NCBI GenBank assembly: GCA_004292855.1
Contig: RDXN01000030.1
Coordinates: 62,001-126,000 of the forward strand
DNA: 64,000 nucleotides
Direction: 5' to 3'
DNA from: Cytophagales bacterium
Lineage (GTDB): Bacteria; Bacteroidota; Bacteroidia; Cytophagales; Spirosomataceae
The notes under the pieces were generated by a model. That model ran no database searches. It was not told the DNA's origin and worked only from the letters and a program-made list of their open reading frames with translations. The stretch's first letter is position 1; every line of letters starts with the position of its first letter. Positions 1-10,200 of this stretch are shown piece by piece. The position numbers were made by a program, and so were the translations under genes.

Positions 1-1
1 C

Positions 2-1084
2 AAGAAGATTGAATTGGCGATCAATGTATTCGAGAAGTACGTGGACATGCAAGCATTTGACGACCGAATCACGACGTTCCGGTCGGAGGGGATTACGCCC
101 CAGATGTTCCAGTATGGGCTTCTAAAAACGGCCAAAAGCGCGAAAAAACACATCGTTCTGCCCGAAGGTAACGACGACCGAATCCTGAGAGCTGCCGCCC
201 GACTGATTGCCCAAAACGTAGTCAGTTTGACTATTCTCGGCGACCCTACGGAGGTGACAGCCTCGTTCCGCAGACTGGGTTTGGAGGAGGCCGCCAAAGC
301 AATCCAGATTATTGACCCGGCCACCTCGGAGCAGTATGAGTCGTATGCCGAGACCCTGTACGAACTGCGCAAGGCCAAAAACGTGACCCTCGACATGGCC
401 CGCGACCTCCTGCTCGACGTGTCGTATTTTGGGACTATGATGGTCTACAAAGGCCATGCCGACGGGATGGTGTCGGGGGCGGTGCATACCACCCAACACA
501 CGATTCGGCCCGCCTTGCAATTTATCAAAACGAAGCCGGGGGTTTCGCTGGTGTCGTCGGTGTTTTTCATGTGCCTGCCCGACCGCGTGGCCGTGTTCGG
601 CGATTGCGCCGTAAACCCCAACCCCACCGCCGAGCAATTGGCCGAGATCGCCATTTCGTCGGCGGAGAGCAGTGCCCGGTTTGGGATTGAACCCCGCGTG
701 GCGATGCTGTCGTACTCGTCGGGCACGTCGGGGGAGGGCGAGGAGGTGGAGAAAGTCCGGCAGGCAACGGTTCTGGTTCGCGCCAAACGACCGGATCTGA
801 AAATTGAGGGGCCAATCCAGTACGATGCCGCTGTGGACCCGTCGGTGGGTAGACAGAAACTACCCAATTCAGACGTGGCGGGTCGGGCAAGTGTGCTCAT
901 CTTCCCCGACCTGAACACAGGTAACAACACCTACAAGGCCGTACAACGCGAAACGGGGGCGTTGGCCATTGGTCCCATGCTCCAGGGCCTTAACAAACCA
1001 ATCAACGACCTGAGCCGGGGCTGCACCGTCGACGATGTATTCAACACGGTGGTCATCACGGCCATTCAATGTCAGGATTTTTAA
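2..1084 (+). CDS. pta: phosphate acetyltransferase, C-terminal part (truncated by window edge)
   Basis: Converts acetyl-CoA and phosphate to acetyl phosphate in the cytosol. It is the partner of the acetate kinase that starts 5 nt after it. The reading frame is already open at base 2 (Lys-Lys-Ile-Glu before the first possible start), so the true start lies off the left edge. About 360 residues remain. They carry the catalytic PTA domain, with the blocks LPEGNDDRIL, MVSGAVHTTQHTIRPALQ, NPNPTAEQLAEIA and QYDAAVDPSVG. A full-length Pta of the two-domain type is roughly 700 residues, so an N-terminal DRTGG/P-loop-like half is probably missing here only because of the window. The assignment is firm; the start is unknown. 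Confidence 0.95.
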   Translation, partial: KKIELAINVFEKYVDMQAFDDRITTFRSEGITPQMFQYGLLKTAKSAKKHIVLPEGNDDRILRAAARLIAQNVVSLTILGDPTEVTASFRRLGLEEAAKAIQIIDPATSEQYESYAETLYELRKAKNVTLDMARDLLLDVSYFGTMMVYKGHADGMVSGAVHTTQHTIRPALQFIKTKPGVSLVSSVFFMCLPDRVAVFGDCAVNPNPTAEQLAEIAISSAESSARFGIEPRVAMLSYSSGTSGEGEEVEKVRQATVLVRAKRPDLKIEGPIQYDAAVDPSVGRQKLPNSDVAGRASVLIFPDLNTGNNTYKAVQRETGALAIGPMLQGLNKPINDLSRGCTVDDVFNTVVITAIQCQDF

Positions 1085-1088
1085 GACA

Positions 1089-2297
1089 ATGACCATTCTA
1101 GTCATCAACGCGGGCAGCAGTTCGCTCAAATACCAGTTCTTCAACATGCCCGCCGACACGCCCTTGTGTACGGGGCAGGTAGAGCGGATTGGTACGCCCG
1201 ACGCGTTTATTCGGCATCAGGTCCATGCGGGCGAAAAGCCCCAACGCGTTGAGCGTCGCGAGGGCGTAACCGATCATGCGGCTGGCCTGCAACAGGTTCT
1301 CGCCCTACTGTTGGACCCCGTTTTGGGCGTTATTGGTTCGCCCGACGAGATCGACGCCGTGGGGCACCGGGTCGTGCATGGGGGCGAACGCTTCGCGCAG
1401 ACCACGCTCATCACGCCCGCCGTGAAAGAGACAATTCGGGCCTTGTTTCCGCTGGCTCCGCTGCACAATCCCGTGAATTACACGTGTATTGAGATCGCCG
1501 AAACAACCTTCCCGCAGGCCAAACAGGTGGCGGTGTTCGACACGGCTTTTCACCAAACCATGCCCGACTATGCCTTTCGGTATGCCTTGCCAGCGAACCT
1601 TTACAAGCAGGAGGGCATTCGGGCTTACGGGTTTCACGGCACCTCGCACCAATACGTGAGCCAACAGGCGATGGCCTGGCTCGGCAAGCCCGACGCGAAG
1701 CTGATTAGTATTCACCTCGGCAATGGGAGCAGCATTACGGCGGTCAGGAATGGGCAGTCGGTTGATACCAGCATGGGATTCAGCCCATTGAGCGGCCTCG
1801 TGATGGGTACCCGTTCGGGCGATGTGGACCCGGCGGTGATCTTCCACCTGATTGACCGGGGCTACCGGGCGGACGATGTGAACCGCTTGTTGAACAAGCA
1901 ATCAGGGATGCAGGGCCTAACAGGCAGGAGCGACATGCGCGATATCCGAGCGGCCCTCGAAACGGGCGACCGCACGGCTGCGTTGGCCTACGAGATCTAC
2001 GCCTACCGAGTCAAAAAGTACATCGGGGCCTATGCGGCTATCCTGAACGGATTAGACGCTATCTTATTCACGGCAGGCATCGGCGAGAACGACGCTACCC
2101 TACGCGCCATGATCTGCACCGATCTCAACTACCTCGGTATCGCGCTTGATGCCGACAAGAATCAAATGCCATCCCGCGACCTCCGGGCCATTCATGCCGC
2201 CGATTCACTAGTTACCGTTTTGGTCGTGCCCACCAATGAGGAGTTGCAAATTGCCCGGCAGAGTTACGAGGTGTTGCGCACTAATCATCTCAGTTGA
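1089..2297 (+). CDS. ackA: acetate kinase
   Basis: Interconverts acetyl phosphate plus ADP and acetate plus ATP; with Pta it forms the acetate overflow/assimilation pathway. The 402-residue protein has the expected length. Seen in it: the N-terminal phosphate loop ILVINAGSSSLKYQ, AVGHRVVHGGE, the HLGNGSS motif, the DTSMGFSPL segment and the late FTAGIGEND motif, all diagnostic of the ASKHA acetate kinase family. I chose the ATG at 1089 because it begins directly with MTILVINAGSSS. An upstream in-frame extension to 1035 lies inside pta and is unlikely. The 4-nt gap after pta implies co-transcription. No unusual residues were noticed. Confidence 0.97.
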   Translation: MTILVINAGSSSLKYQFFNMPADTPLCTGQVERIGTPDAFIRHQVHAGEKPQRVERREGVTDHAAGLQQVLALLLDPVLGVIGSPDEIDAVGHRVVHGGERFAQTTLITPAVKETIRALFPLAPLHNPVNYTCIEIAETTFPQAKQVAVFDTAFHQTMPDYAFRYALPANLYKQEGIRAYGFHGTSHQYVSQQAMAWLGKPDAKLISIHLGNGSSITAVRNGQSVDTSMGFSPLSGLVMGTRSGDVDPAVIFHLIDRGYRADDVNRLLNKQSGMQGLTGRSDMRDIRAALETGDRTAALAYEIYAYRVKKYIGAYAAILNGLDAILFTAGIGENDATLRAMICTDLNYLGIALDADKNQMPSRDLRAIHAADSLVTVLVVPTNEELQIARQSYEVLRTNHLS

Positions 2298-2393
2298 GGC
2301 CTGCTACAAAAGCAGAATTATCACCAGTTGTGAGACAGAAATCAATTATTTGTGTTTATTTGTAGAGCATACCCCACAGGAATAAGGCAAGCT

Positions 2394-2801
2394 ATGGCAC
2401 ACGAACTGATAATCTCTCCTCCTTCTAATTCGCAAAGAGAAAGCTTTTTGGAGATAGATTTTGTTCGGAGACAAGTCCGGCTTGCTGTGACTGGGTTCAC
2501 ATTTCTGGATCACGAGCATACTATAATCTATCTACCTAGTCTTAATCTATCAGCCTACGGGAACAGCCAAGAAGAAGCAAAGACTATGCTTTCTGAGGTT
2601 GTTTTAGATGATTTTTGTGAAAATCTAATTGCCCTATCACCCGTAGAAGCCAGAGAATTTCTTGGAGATTTAGGATGGGCGATGGATGCCGGAAATGGCC
2701 TGAATTTCAGCAATTCGGCTTTCGTGGACAAAGATGGTATCCTCCGAAATTTCGATCTGCCCCAGGATACCCCCATTTCAGAACAGGTAGTTAGTTTCTA
2801 A
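2394..2801 (+). CDS. HicB-like antitoxin candidate
   Basis: A 135-residue protein directly followed (TAA then ATG, no gap) by a HicA-like toxin gene. The central part has the layout of the degenerate RNase H fold of HicB antitoxins: a strand-rich stretch TIIYLPSLNLSAYGNSQEEA and then a helix with AKTMLSEVV. If the pairing is right it would neutralise the toxin and repress its own operon. A longer in-frame start exists at 2352 (MFICRAYPTG...); I prefer the ATG at 2394 because MAHELIIS is a more natural beginning, but this is not decided by the sequence. Base composition is more AT-rich than ackA or trpS on either side, consistent with a recently acquired module. The family call is an inference from position plus fold pattern. 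Confidence 0.55.
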   Translation: MAHELIISPPSNSQRESFLEIDFVRRQVRLAVTGFTFLDHEHTIIYLPSLNLSAYGNSQEEAKTMLSEVVLDDFCENLIALSPVEAREFLGDLGWAMDAGNGLNFSNSAFVDKDGILRNFDLPQDTPISEQVVSF

Positions 2802-3041
2802 ATGGGAAATTTTCGACCGATTCCCGTTAAGTGTTGGATAGCATTTCTGAAAGCTCACGGCTGTACGTTCAAATCAAAACAAGGGACATCGCACGATAAA
2901 TGGCGATGTCCTAATTGTATTCAATCGATTATATTCAGGGGAGCCGAGAAGGAAATCCCCTTCGCTCACATTGCTACCAACCTGACAACGATGGGCAGAA
3001 CGAAGGAATATTTTTTGGACTGGATAGCTCAGAGCTGCTAG
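2802..3041 (+). CDS. HicA-like mRNA interferase toxin candidate
   Basis: A 79-residue protein whose start codon abuts the stop of the preceding gene. The order KCWIAFLKAHGCTFKSKQGTSH followed by a basic/aromatic segment and then a C-terminal helix resembles HicA. In that family a short dsRBD-like fold carries a catalytic His in a GSHH-type motif; here the corresponding motif reads GTSHDKW, with one His. HicA proteins cleave mRNA during stress when the HicB partner is degraded. The protein has an additional CPNC dipeptide pair (WRCPNC) that I do not associate with classical HicA. It converges on trpS with a 7-nt gap. Low GC and isolation suggest a mobile toxin-antitoxin pair. Confidence 0.6.
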   Translation: MGNFRPIPVKCWIAFLKAHGCTFKSKQGTSHDKWRCPNCIQSIIFRGAEKEIPFAHIATNLTTMGRTKEYFLDWIAQSC

Positions 3042-3048
3042 TTGTCCT

Positions 3049-4026
3049 TCAATTAAACCCCATTACCGTCCGTACCCGACCAATCGTCTGCCTCGCTACA
3101 GTGCGAGCTTTTTCCTCCCCAGCTATTAAGACTTTTTCCAGTTCGGCATCATTGTTCATATAGAAGTCGAACCGCTCGCGTTCGGTAGCGTATTTGGTCA
3201 AAATTAGCTCGTACAGCTCCTTTTTGGCGTGACCGTAGCCATAGCCGCCCGCTTCGTAGTTCCGGCGCATTTGGGCCACCTGCTCGTCTGAAGCAATCAG
3301 GCTGTATAACTGGAACGTAATGTCCATGTCAGGATTCTTGGGTTCTTCGAGCGGGGTCGAGTCCGATTTGATCTTCTTGATGACCTTGTAGAGATCGTTC
3401 GGGGCCTCGAAAATGTCGATGTAGTTGCCATACGACTTGCTCATTTTGGCCCCGTCGATACCCGGAATGGTCATGATCCGCTCATCGATGCGGGGTTCGG
3501 GCAACACAAACACCTCCGAGCCGTATTGGTGATTTACCGACGACGCAATGTCGCGGGTCATCTCGATATGTTGCCGCTGATCTTTACCGACCGGCACCAG
3601 ATGGGCGTCGTACAACAGAATGTCGGCGGCTTGCAAAATGGGGTACGTAAACAAGCCCGCGCTCACCGCCGAACTGCCCAGCTTATCGGATTTGTCCTTA
3701 AATGAGGTCGCGTTTTGCAACATCGGCATGGGCGTGAAGCAGTTCAGATACCACGCTAGCTCGGTATGCTCGGCCACGCGCGACTGACGCCAAATCGTGT
3801 TCTTGTCGGTGTCGTAGCCAAAGGCGAGCCACGTGGCCGCGATAGCCCGCACATACTCGCGACGGGTCTCGCCATCGCGCAGGGTCGTGAGCGAATGCAG
3901 GTCAGCAATGAACAAAAACGATTCATTGCCAGTCTGTTCCGATAATTGAATGGCGGGGACAATGGCCCCCAAGATATTGCCCAAATGCGGGCGTCCGCTC
4001 GACTGTATGCCTGTTAGGATTCTCAT
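3049..4026 (-). CDS. trpS: tryptophanyl-tRNA synthetase
   Basis: Charges tRNA-Trp with tryptophan; class I aminoacyl-tRNA synthetase, cytosolic. The 325-residue protein starts with MRILTGIQSSGRPHLGN, where PHLGN is the HIGH-motif equivalent. The KMSKS loop is present intact (GAKMSKSYGNYI). The segments LLYDAHLVPVGKDQRQHIE and ILQAADIL form the Trp pocket region typical of bacterial TrpRS. I chose the ATG at 4026; an in-frame extension up to 4092 is encoded by the intergenic palindrome and is not expected in the family. The gene lies downstream of maeB on the same strand, with a palindrome-filled junction in between. Confidence 0.97.
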   Translation of the reverse strand: MRILTGIQSSGRPHLGNILGAIVPAIQLSEQTGNESFLFIADLHSLTTLRDGETRREYVRAIAATWLAFGYDTDKNTIWRQSRVAEHTELAWYLNCFTPMPMLQNATSFKDKSDKLGSSAVSAGLFTYPILQAADILLYDAHLVPVGKDQRQHIEMTRDIASSVNHQYGSEVFVLPEPRIDERIMTIPGIDGAKMSKSYGNYIDIFEAPNDLYKVIKKIKSDSTPLEEPKNPDMDITFQLYSLIASDEQVAQMRRNYEAGGYGYGHAKKELYELILTKYATERERFDFYMNNDAELEKVLIAGEEKARTVARQTIGRVRTVMGFN

Positions 4027-4037
4027 GTCTTTAATAG

Positions 4038-4114
4038 CAGTAGGCAGCAGCAGTAAGCAGTGCTTCCAGTGGGTAATTCGACTTCTGGACACTGCCTACT
4101 GCCACTGCCTACTG
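4038..4114. repeat. intergenic palindrome, GCAGTAGGCAG word family
   Basis: Between maeB and trpS the arms 4038-4062 and 4090-4114 are inverse complements over 25 nt with 3 mismatches. They are built of the repeated words CAGTAGGCAG and CAGTAAGCAG; an inner CCAG/CTGG pair extends the hairpin. It ends 5 nt before the maeB stop. It could act as an RNA hairpin or terminator between maeB and trpS. It belongs to the set of junction palindromes described in the findings. Confidence 0.8.
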
Positions 4115-4119
4115 TGAAC

Positions 4120-6387
4120 TTATTTCCCTTGTGCCTCGACAACCGCGATGGCGACCATGTTGACAATTTCGCGCTCCGACGACCCTAGTTGCAACACGTG
4201 AACGGGCTTGCGCAGACCCAGCAGAATCGGCCCAATGGCATCGGCACCGCCCACCTCCGACATGAGGTTGTAGGCAATGTTTGAGGCCGATAGGTTCGGG
4301 AAGATCAACGTGTTGGCTCCCTCCTCAACCAGCTTGCTGAACGGGTGGTTCTGCTTCAGGAGTTCGGTGTTGAAGGCCAGGTGAGCCTGAATTTCGCCGT
4401 CGACTACCAGATCGGGGTTGCGTTGGTGGAGCATCTCCACGGCCCGGTTCATCTTCTCGGCATCGTCGCCTTTAGCACTGCCGAAGTTCGAGTACGACAC
4501 GAGGGCGATGCGTGGCTTGATGTTGAAGTGCGCAACAGCTTTAGCAGTCAATTCGGTGATCTCGACAATCTCCTCGGCGGTGGGGTTAAAGTTCACCGTC
4601 GTGTCGGAGAAAAACAGCGGCCCACGTTTGGTGAGCAGGATGTACATACCCGCCACTTTTTTCACGCCCGGTGCCCGACCAATCACCTGCAAGGCGGGCC
4701 GGATGGTGTCGGGGTAGTTGCGGGTGAGGCCCGAAATAAGCGCGTCGGCCTCGCCCGTCTCAACCATCATGGCCCCAAAATAATTGCGGTAGTACATCAG
4801 CTTCCGGGCCTCGCGAGAGTTCACCCCTTTGCGCTGCCGCTTCTTGAAATACAGATCCGTAAACTTCTCAATCAGGTGTTCCTGCTCCGGGGCGCGGGGG
4901 TCAACAATGGGGGTATCACCCAAGTCGATGTTGTTTTGCTCAATCAACTGCCGGACTTTAGCCGTCTCGCCGAGCAAAACGGGATAGGCAATGCCCTCAT
5001 CCAGAACCTGTTGAGCCGCTTTGAGCACTTTCAGGTTCTCGGCATCGGCGAAGACCACCCGCTTGGGGGCCGACTTCGCCTTGTTGATAATCACCCGCGA
5101 AATCCGGTTGTCCTGCCCCAATCGGCGGGCGAGTTGGTTTTCGTAGGCTTCCCAGTCGGTGATGGGGTGCTTGGCCATGCCCGACTCCATCGCGGCCCGC
5201 GCTACGGCTGGCGCAACGGTCGCCAACAGGCGCGGATCAACGGGTTTGGGGATGATATACGTCCGGCCAAACATCAGGTTATCCGTGCTGTAGGCCATGT
5301 TCACAAGATCGGGAACGGGCTTCTTGGCGAGGTCGGCGAGGGCGAGGGTCGCGGCCAGTTTCATTGGCTCGTTGATCTCGGTGGCCCGCACATCGAGCGC
5401 GCCCCGGAAAATGTAGGGGAAGCCCAACACGTTGTTCACCTGATTGGGGTAGTCGGAGCGGCCCGTCGCCATGATAATGTCGGGGCGGGCGGCCATAGCC
5501 TCTTCGTAGCTGATTTCGGGCGTGGGGTTGGCCATCGCAAACACGATGGGATCGGAGGCCATGCTCTGCACCATCGCCTGACTCACCACGTTGCCTTTCG
5601 AGAGACCAATAAACACGTCGGCGCCTACAAATGCTTCTTCGAGCGAATGGACCTCGCGGGCCGTGGCAAACATGCCCTTGCGCTCGTCGAGGTCGGTGCG
5701 GGTTTTGCGGATTGGCCCTTTCGAGTCGCACATCACGATGTTTTCGACGTTCGCGCCGAGGGCTACGTAGAGCTTAGAACACGAAATGGCCGAGGCACCA
5801 GCCCCGTTCACCACAATCTTTACGTCTCCGATTTTCTTACCAACCAGTTCGAGGGCATTCAGCAGGGCCGCGCCCGAGATGATGGCCGTACCATGCTGAT
5901 CGTCGTGCATGATCGGGATGTTCAGCTCTTTTTTGAGCCGCTCCTCAATCTCGAAACACTCCGGGGCTTTAATATCTTCGAGGTTCACCCCCCCAAAGGT
6001 CGGTTCGAGGATCTTGACCGTTCGGACAAACTCGTCGACGTCTTTGGTGTTCAACTCAATGTCGAACACGTCGATGTCGGCGTAAATTTTGAACAGCAGG
6101 CCCTTGCCTTCCATCACGGGCTTACCGGCCTCGGGGCCAATATCGCCCAGGCCAAGAACAGCGGTTCCGTTCGAGATCACGGCCACCAAATTGCCCTTGC
6201 CGGTGTATTTATAAACGTCTTCGATATTCTCGGCAATGGCCAGACAAGGCTCGGCCACACCGGGCGAATAGGCTAACGACAAGTCGCGCTGAGTGCTGTA
6301 TTCTTTGGATGGAATTACTTCGAGTTTGCCGGGACGACCTTTGGCATGATAGTCTAGGGCGTCTTCGCGCCGTATCTTCTGTTGCAT
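4120..6387 (-). CDS. maeB: NADP-dependent malic enzyme with C-terminal phosphotransacetylase domain
   Basis: Oxidative decarboxylation of malate to pyruvate. The 755-residue hybrid has the MaeB architecture: an N-terminal malic domain ([33 protein letters not shown]), then the NAD(P)-binding domain ([28 protein letters not shown]). From about residue 430 it has a PTA-like domain ([57 protein letters not shown]). In this family the PTA domain is generally regulatory, binding acetyl-CoA, rather than catalytic. Start: the ATG at 6387 gives MQQKIRRED; a longer frame to 6432 is possible but less likely. It lies 1.8 kb from pta-ackA on the opposite strand, so C4/acetate metabolism clusters here. 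Confidence 0.95.
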   Translation of the reverse strand: MQQKIRREDALDYHAKGRPGKLEVIPSKEYSTQRDLSLAYSPGVAEPCLAIAENIEDVYKYTGKGNLVAVISNGTAVLGLGDIGPEAGKPVMEGKGLLFKIYADIDVFDIELNTKDVDEFVRTVKILEPTFGGVNLEDIKAPECFEIEERLKKELNIPIMHDDQHGTAIISGAALLNALELVGKKIGDVKIVVNGAGASAISCSKLYVALGANVENIVMCDSKGPIRKTRTDLDERKGMFATAREVHSLEEAFVGADVFIGLSKGNVVSQAMVQSMASDPIVFAMANPTPEISYEEAMAARPDIIMATGRSDYPNQVNNVLGFPYIFRGALDVRATEINEPMKLAATLALADLAKKPVPDLVNMAYSTDNLMFGRTYIIPKPVDPRLLATVAPAVARAAMESGMAKHPITDWEAYENQLARRLGQDNRISRVIINKAKSAPKRVVFADAENLKVLKAAQQVLDEGIAYPVLLGETAKVRQLIEQNNIDLGDTPIVDPRAPEQEHLIEKFTDLYFKKRQRKGVNSREARKLMYYRNYFGAMMVETGEADALISGLTRNYPDTIRPALQVIGRAPGVKKVAGMYILLTKRGPLFFSDTTVNFNPTAEEIVEITELTAKAVAHFNIKPRIALVSYSNFGSAKGDDAEKMNRAVEMLHQRNPDLVVDGEIQAHLAFNTELLKQNHPFSKLVEEGANTLIFPNLSASNIAYNLMSEVGGADAIGPILLGLRKPVHVLQLGSSEREIVNMVAIAVVEAQGK

Positions 6388-6464
6388 AGACTCGGTTGAT
6401 GAAAAGGCTTCGTTGAAGCCGCGAAGGTACAACCGAACGGCTTATGATTAGCCTGCCCTGTTCC

Positions 6465-6743
6465 TCAACTCATCAAATCCTTCACCGAATATTCGGCCAG
6501 AAACTCGTCCAGACAGAACGTGTTGGCGGGCATGTCGAGATAGCACCGGATTTTCTCAACCTGCCACGATGTAAACCAGCCTTTCACAACCGGTTCAAAG
6601 TGGATAACCACGAAATTAGAGTCGAGGTAATACAGACTGTGCATGGTTGCCTTGTCGCCTTTTGTGTAAAGCAATGTACCCTCGTTATAGGTGATATTTA
6701 GCTGTTCGCGTTGGCTCAGGGCTTGGAAATCGGTAGTCAACAT
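6465..6743 (-). CDS. small conserved-looking hypothetical protein
   Basis: A 92-residue soluble protein with no signal peptide or membrane segment. The codon pattern is gene-like and the start is an ATG at 6743. Sequence blocks such as LLYTKGDKATMHSLYYLDSNFVVIHFEP suggest an alternating beta-strand fold. I do not recognise the family and assign no function. It is read toward maeB on the same strand, 77 nt upstream of the maeB start, so it may be co-transcribed with it. An overlapping open frame on the other strand (6444-6701) looks like a shadow. Confidence 0.7.
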   Translation of the reverse strand: MLTTDFQALSQREQLNITYNEGTLLYTKGDKATMHSLYYLDSNFVVIHFEPVVKGWFTSWQVEKIRCYLDMPANTFCLDEFLAEYSVKDLMS

Positions 6744-7259
6744 AACACTAAGTTGTTTATCAGATGAAGCTTATCAATTATTCCTGTGGGAAATGTTGAG
6801 TAAACATAGATTCCCTGTGGTTTTGTTAACGATAATCAAAAGCAAATGGATTGAAAAAAACTAGATTTTGCAAGAAATTTCCCAAAAATTAATAATTACT
6901 AAATATATAGTTAATGTTTTTTGAAAAAAATAAAGTCAATTTTTAGAAAAAGAATGGAAAACACCTTTAAACTCAAAATCAGTATTGGGCATTCAATGCA
7001 ACTCTAAATCCATGCAACGGTAGGGGTAACTCTATGTCCGTTTTTCATCTTCGTATGCTGCGTAGGCCCCTCATACCTAAAACAGTATATAATCTTGATA
7101 ATTGGCGTACTTAAAACACAAGATAAACGGTCAAAATGTGCCAAAAGGGGCGGTTTTTACCGAACGGTAAGGCCCTGATCGAGCGAAGTTTATCTAGCTC
7201 GTTTTACTTTGTGGGCTAATTCATGGCGTTTTAGTCAAACGTCCATACTTCCGTTCGCT
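6744..7259. other. AT-rich non-coding stretch before the giant metalloprotease
   Basis: About 500 nt between the divergent genes at 6743 and 7260 with no credible ORF. It contains A/T tracts (6840-6960) unlike the GC-rich surroundings, and a Bacteroidota-like -7 element TACTTTG at 7205-7211, 49 nt before the protease start. I see no convincing -33 TTG at the right spacing and no RNA gene. The length and AT content suggest an extended regulatory region. Confidence 0.5.
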
Positions 7260-10200
7260 ATGCCTTTCATTCTACGGTTGTTTCTTTTTTTGTTCGTTCA
7301 TCAATCCGTTTTTGCCCAGGGTTTTTCGGCCTGCGGCACTGACGAATATAATCGACAACGGCAGGCAACCGATTCGCTCTACCGAGCCTTCGTGCTGAAC
7401 GCTCGTGCCGTGGAAACCACCGACAAAGCCGCCGATAAGAGCCTGCTCACTATCCCGGTCGTATTCGTGGTGTATCACCTCGGCGAACCCGTGGGGCAGG
7501 GGAGCAACGTGCCCGAATCCGTGTTGCGGGCGCAAGTCGAGCTGATGAACCGGCAATATGGAGCGACTTCAGGAGTAGCAGCCAACGGCGGCACCGATAC
7601 GCGCATTCGGTTTGTGATGGCCCGGCGCGGTGTGGGTTGCACAACGGCCAACGGTGTGTATCGGCTTGATGGCCGGTCGGTAGGGGGGTATGCGGCCGCC
7701 GGGGTCAATTATCTGGATACCGATATGCAACTGAGGCTGGAGACTCTGGCCGGTCCGGCCATAAACCAACTAGGGCAGCAGGCTGTAATTGTGCGGGTGT
7801 ACTGGCAGGTGACGGGGGCGGGTGGTTGGGCCACTTTTGGGGGCGACATTTCGGTGGGTGCCCCCTCGATGTTTTATACGTCGCCTTACGACGACCTGAT
7901 GGCCCATGAGATGGGGCACGTGTTGTTTCTGAACCACACCTTTTTGGGGGGCGACAATAACGTGAACTGCCCGCCCAACGCCAACCCCGCCACTCAGGGC
8001 GACGAAGTTGCCGACACCGACCCCCACCTGAAAGCGTACCCAACAGACGCCTGCTCGATAGAGTCCGAAAGCCAGATCAACATCTGTACTGGACAAGCCT
8101 TCGGGAAAATTGGGCGGAACATTATGAGCTATGGGTGCCGGAAGTACATCTTTACACCCGGCCAAATTGCCCGGATGCGGGGGTATCTGGCGGGCAGTTT
8201 GAGTCGGTTTGTGAATTCGCCCTACGCATTTCCACCCACGGCTGCCGAGGGGCTACTGGCGGCATCGTGTACGCCTACGTCGGGCGTTACGGCCACGGTA
8301 ACGTATCAAAAGGAGGGCATTGCCCGCGTGCAACTGGCTCAACTCGACAGCCGGACCGAGTACACGGGTAGCCGGGCGTTGCTCTACGACGATTTCAGTT
8401 GTCTGCGGCAGGCCACGCTCCGGGCTGGGCAGTCGTACACCGTGACGCTCGACGCCCCGTTTGTGAACACTCACCGCCGGGTTTACATCGACTGGAACGG
8501 TAACGGCACCTTCGACGAAACCACCGAACGGGTATTCAGCACGGCGATTGGCGAGGACGCAGGCACGTTTGTAACACCCCCGACGGCCCTCACTGGGCAA
8601 AATCTTCGGATGCGCGTGGTGGTGTGTGAGGGAAATGTGGCTCCCTCGGCCTGCTTCGTGCCCACGTTGGGGGCCGTGCAGGACATAGCCGTTCGGGTTG
8701 AACCGGCAGCGACCCCGGCGCAGGTGCAATTGGGTGTGTTGAACAACCTCAGCCTGTGTTCGGGTGGGTCGGTGTTGCTGCCCTACACGCTGGGCAGTGG
8801 GGGGAGTTTGAGCGCGGTAGGCGTTTCGGCAGAATTGTCGGACGCGACGGGCGGGTTTGGCAACCCCTTGTTGTTGGCTACCGGCACAGGTGGGGTGCTC
8901 ACCGCCGAACTACCCACTACTCTTACCACCGGCACGGGCTACCGAATCCGGCTGTCGGCAGCGGGTTTTGCCCCCGACCAAACGCCCCCGCTCACCATCC
9001 GCCAAACCCCCACAGGCACGTTGGTAGGCTCTACCTCGACCATCGTGGGCCGGGTTATGCCCTTGACAATCACCCTCACCGGCGCAGGCCCGTGGGTTGT
9101 CTCGACGGTGGTAACCCCTGCTCCAAGCGACTATTATTTGCCCGGTCAATACGAATCGTTGACCCTCACGGCGGCCTCAACCACGCTCACGGCCCAACCC
9201 TCGGGTACGGCGGTATATCAACTAGCCACGGTGGAGTCGGGAGGGTGTGTGGGTACCTCGACGGGCGCGGCCCTGACGGTGGTAGCCCTCTGCCGCCCCC
9301 CCGAAAGCCTGACCGAAGCTGATCCAACCACCAGTTCGACTTATTTGCGCTGGGAGCAACTCGGCTACCGGAACTACTTCGTGCAATGGAAAGATGCCAC
9401 GGCTTCGAGTTGGACAAGTTTGCCTGCACAGCCCTACACCGAAGCGTATTTGTCGGCCCTGGTGCTGGGGCGGGTGTATGAGTGGCGGGTGGCGGCAGCG
9501 TGTAGCACCACCCAAAACTCGGCCTACTCGCCCATACGCAGCTTCACGCTCAACTGCCCCGTCCCAACCGACATCTACGAAGGAATAACGCCCACCTCGG
9601 CCACGTTCGGTTGGTATGGTGGGGGCGCATCGACCTACGAAGTCCGTTGGCGACCCACCGGCGCGAGTAGCTGGACGACCATTTCGGGCCTAACCAACCC
9701 GTCGTACACCCTGCCAAACCCGGCTCCGGGGGGAGCCTACGAGTGGCAGGTGAGCAGCGGTTGCGTCGGGGGGAGTCGGTCGGTGCTAACGCCTGTTCGG
9801 TCGATCACGCTGGGATGTAAACCGCCCTTGTCCCCGTTTTATTCGAGTGTGGGCAGCACCACCGCGCAGGTGGGTTGGTGGCAAGTGCCGGGGCAGCAGT
9901 ACACGGTTCGGTGGCGGGCCAAAAACACGATCAACTGGGTAACCCTCGCGCCGGTAGCATCGGGCGTAACCACCCTGACGGGCTTGCCGAGTGGGCAGAC
10001 GGTTGAGTGGCAAGTAGCTTCGGTTTGTTCGGGGAGCGTTGTTTCGGCGTTCTCGCCCACACAGGAGTTTCCGACCAACTGCGCCAATTTGGGGTTGCCC
10101 ACCGTGGGCAGTATCACGTCTTATTCGGCCCTGATTAGCTGGGTGTCGCAATCTGTGGCCTCCTGGACAGTACAATGGCGAAAGGTGGGCGCAACGGCCT

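Noticed and set aside
4345-6276. 643-codon open frame on the plus strand opposite maeB
   Set aside because: Antisense shadow of a GC-rich gene; the product is His/Gly/Val-rich low-similarity sequence and the opposite strand is an unambiguous malic enzyme.
7209-7259. 17-residue upstream extension of the metalloprotease
   Set aside because: Would precede the signal peptide and overlap the TACTTTG promoter-like box.
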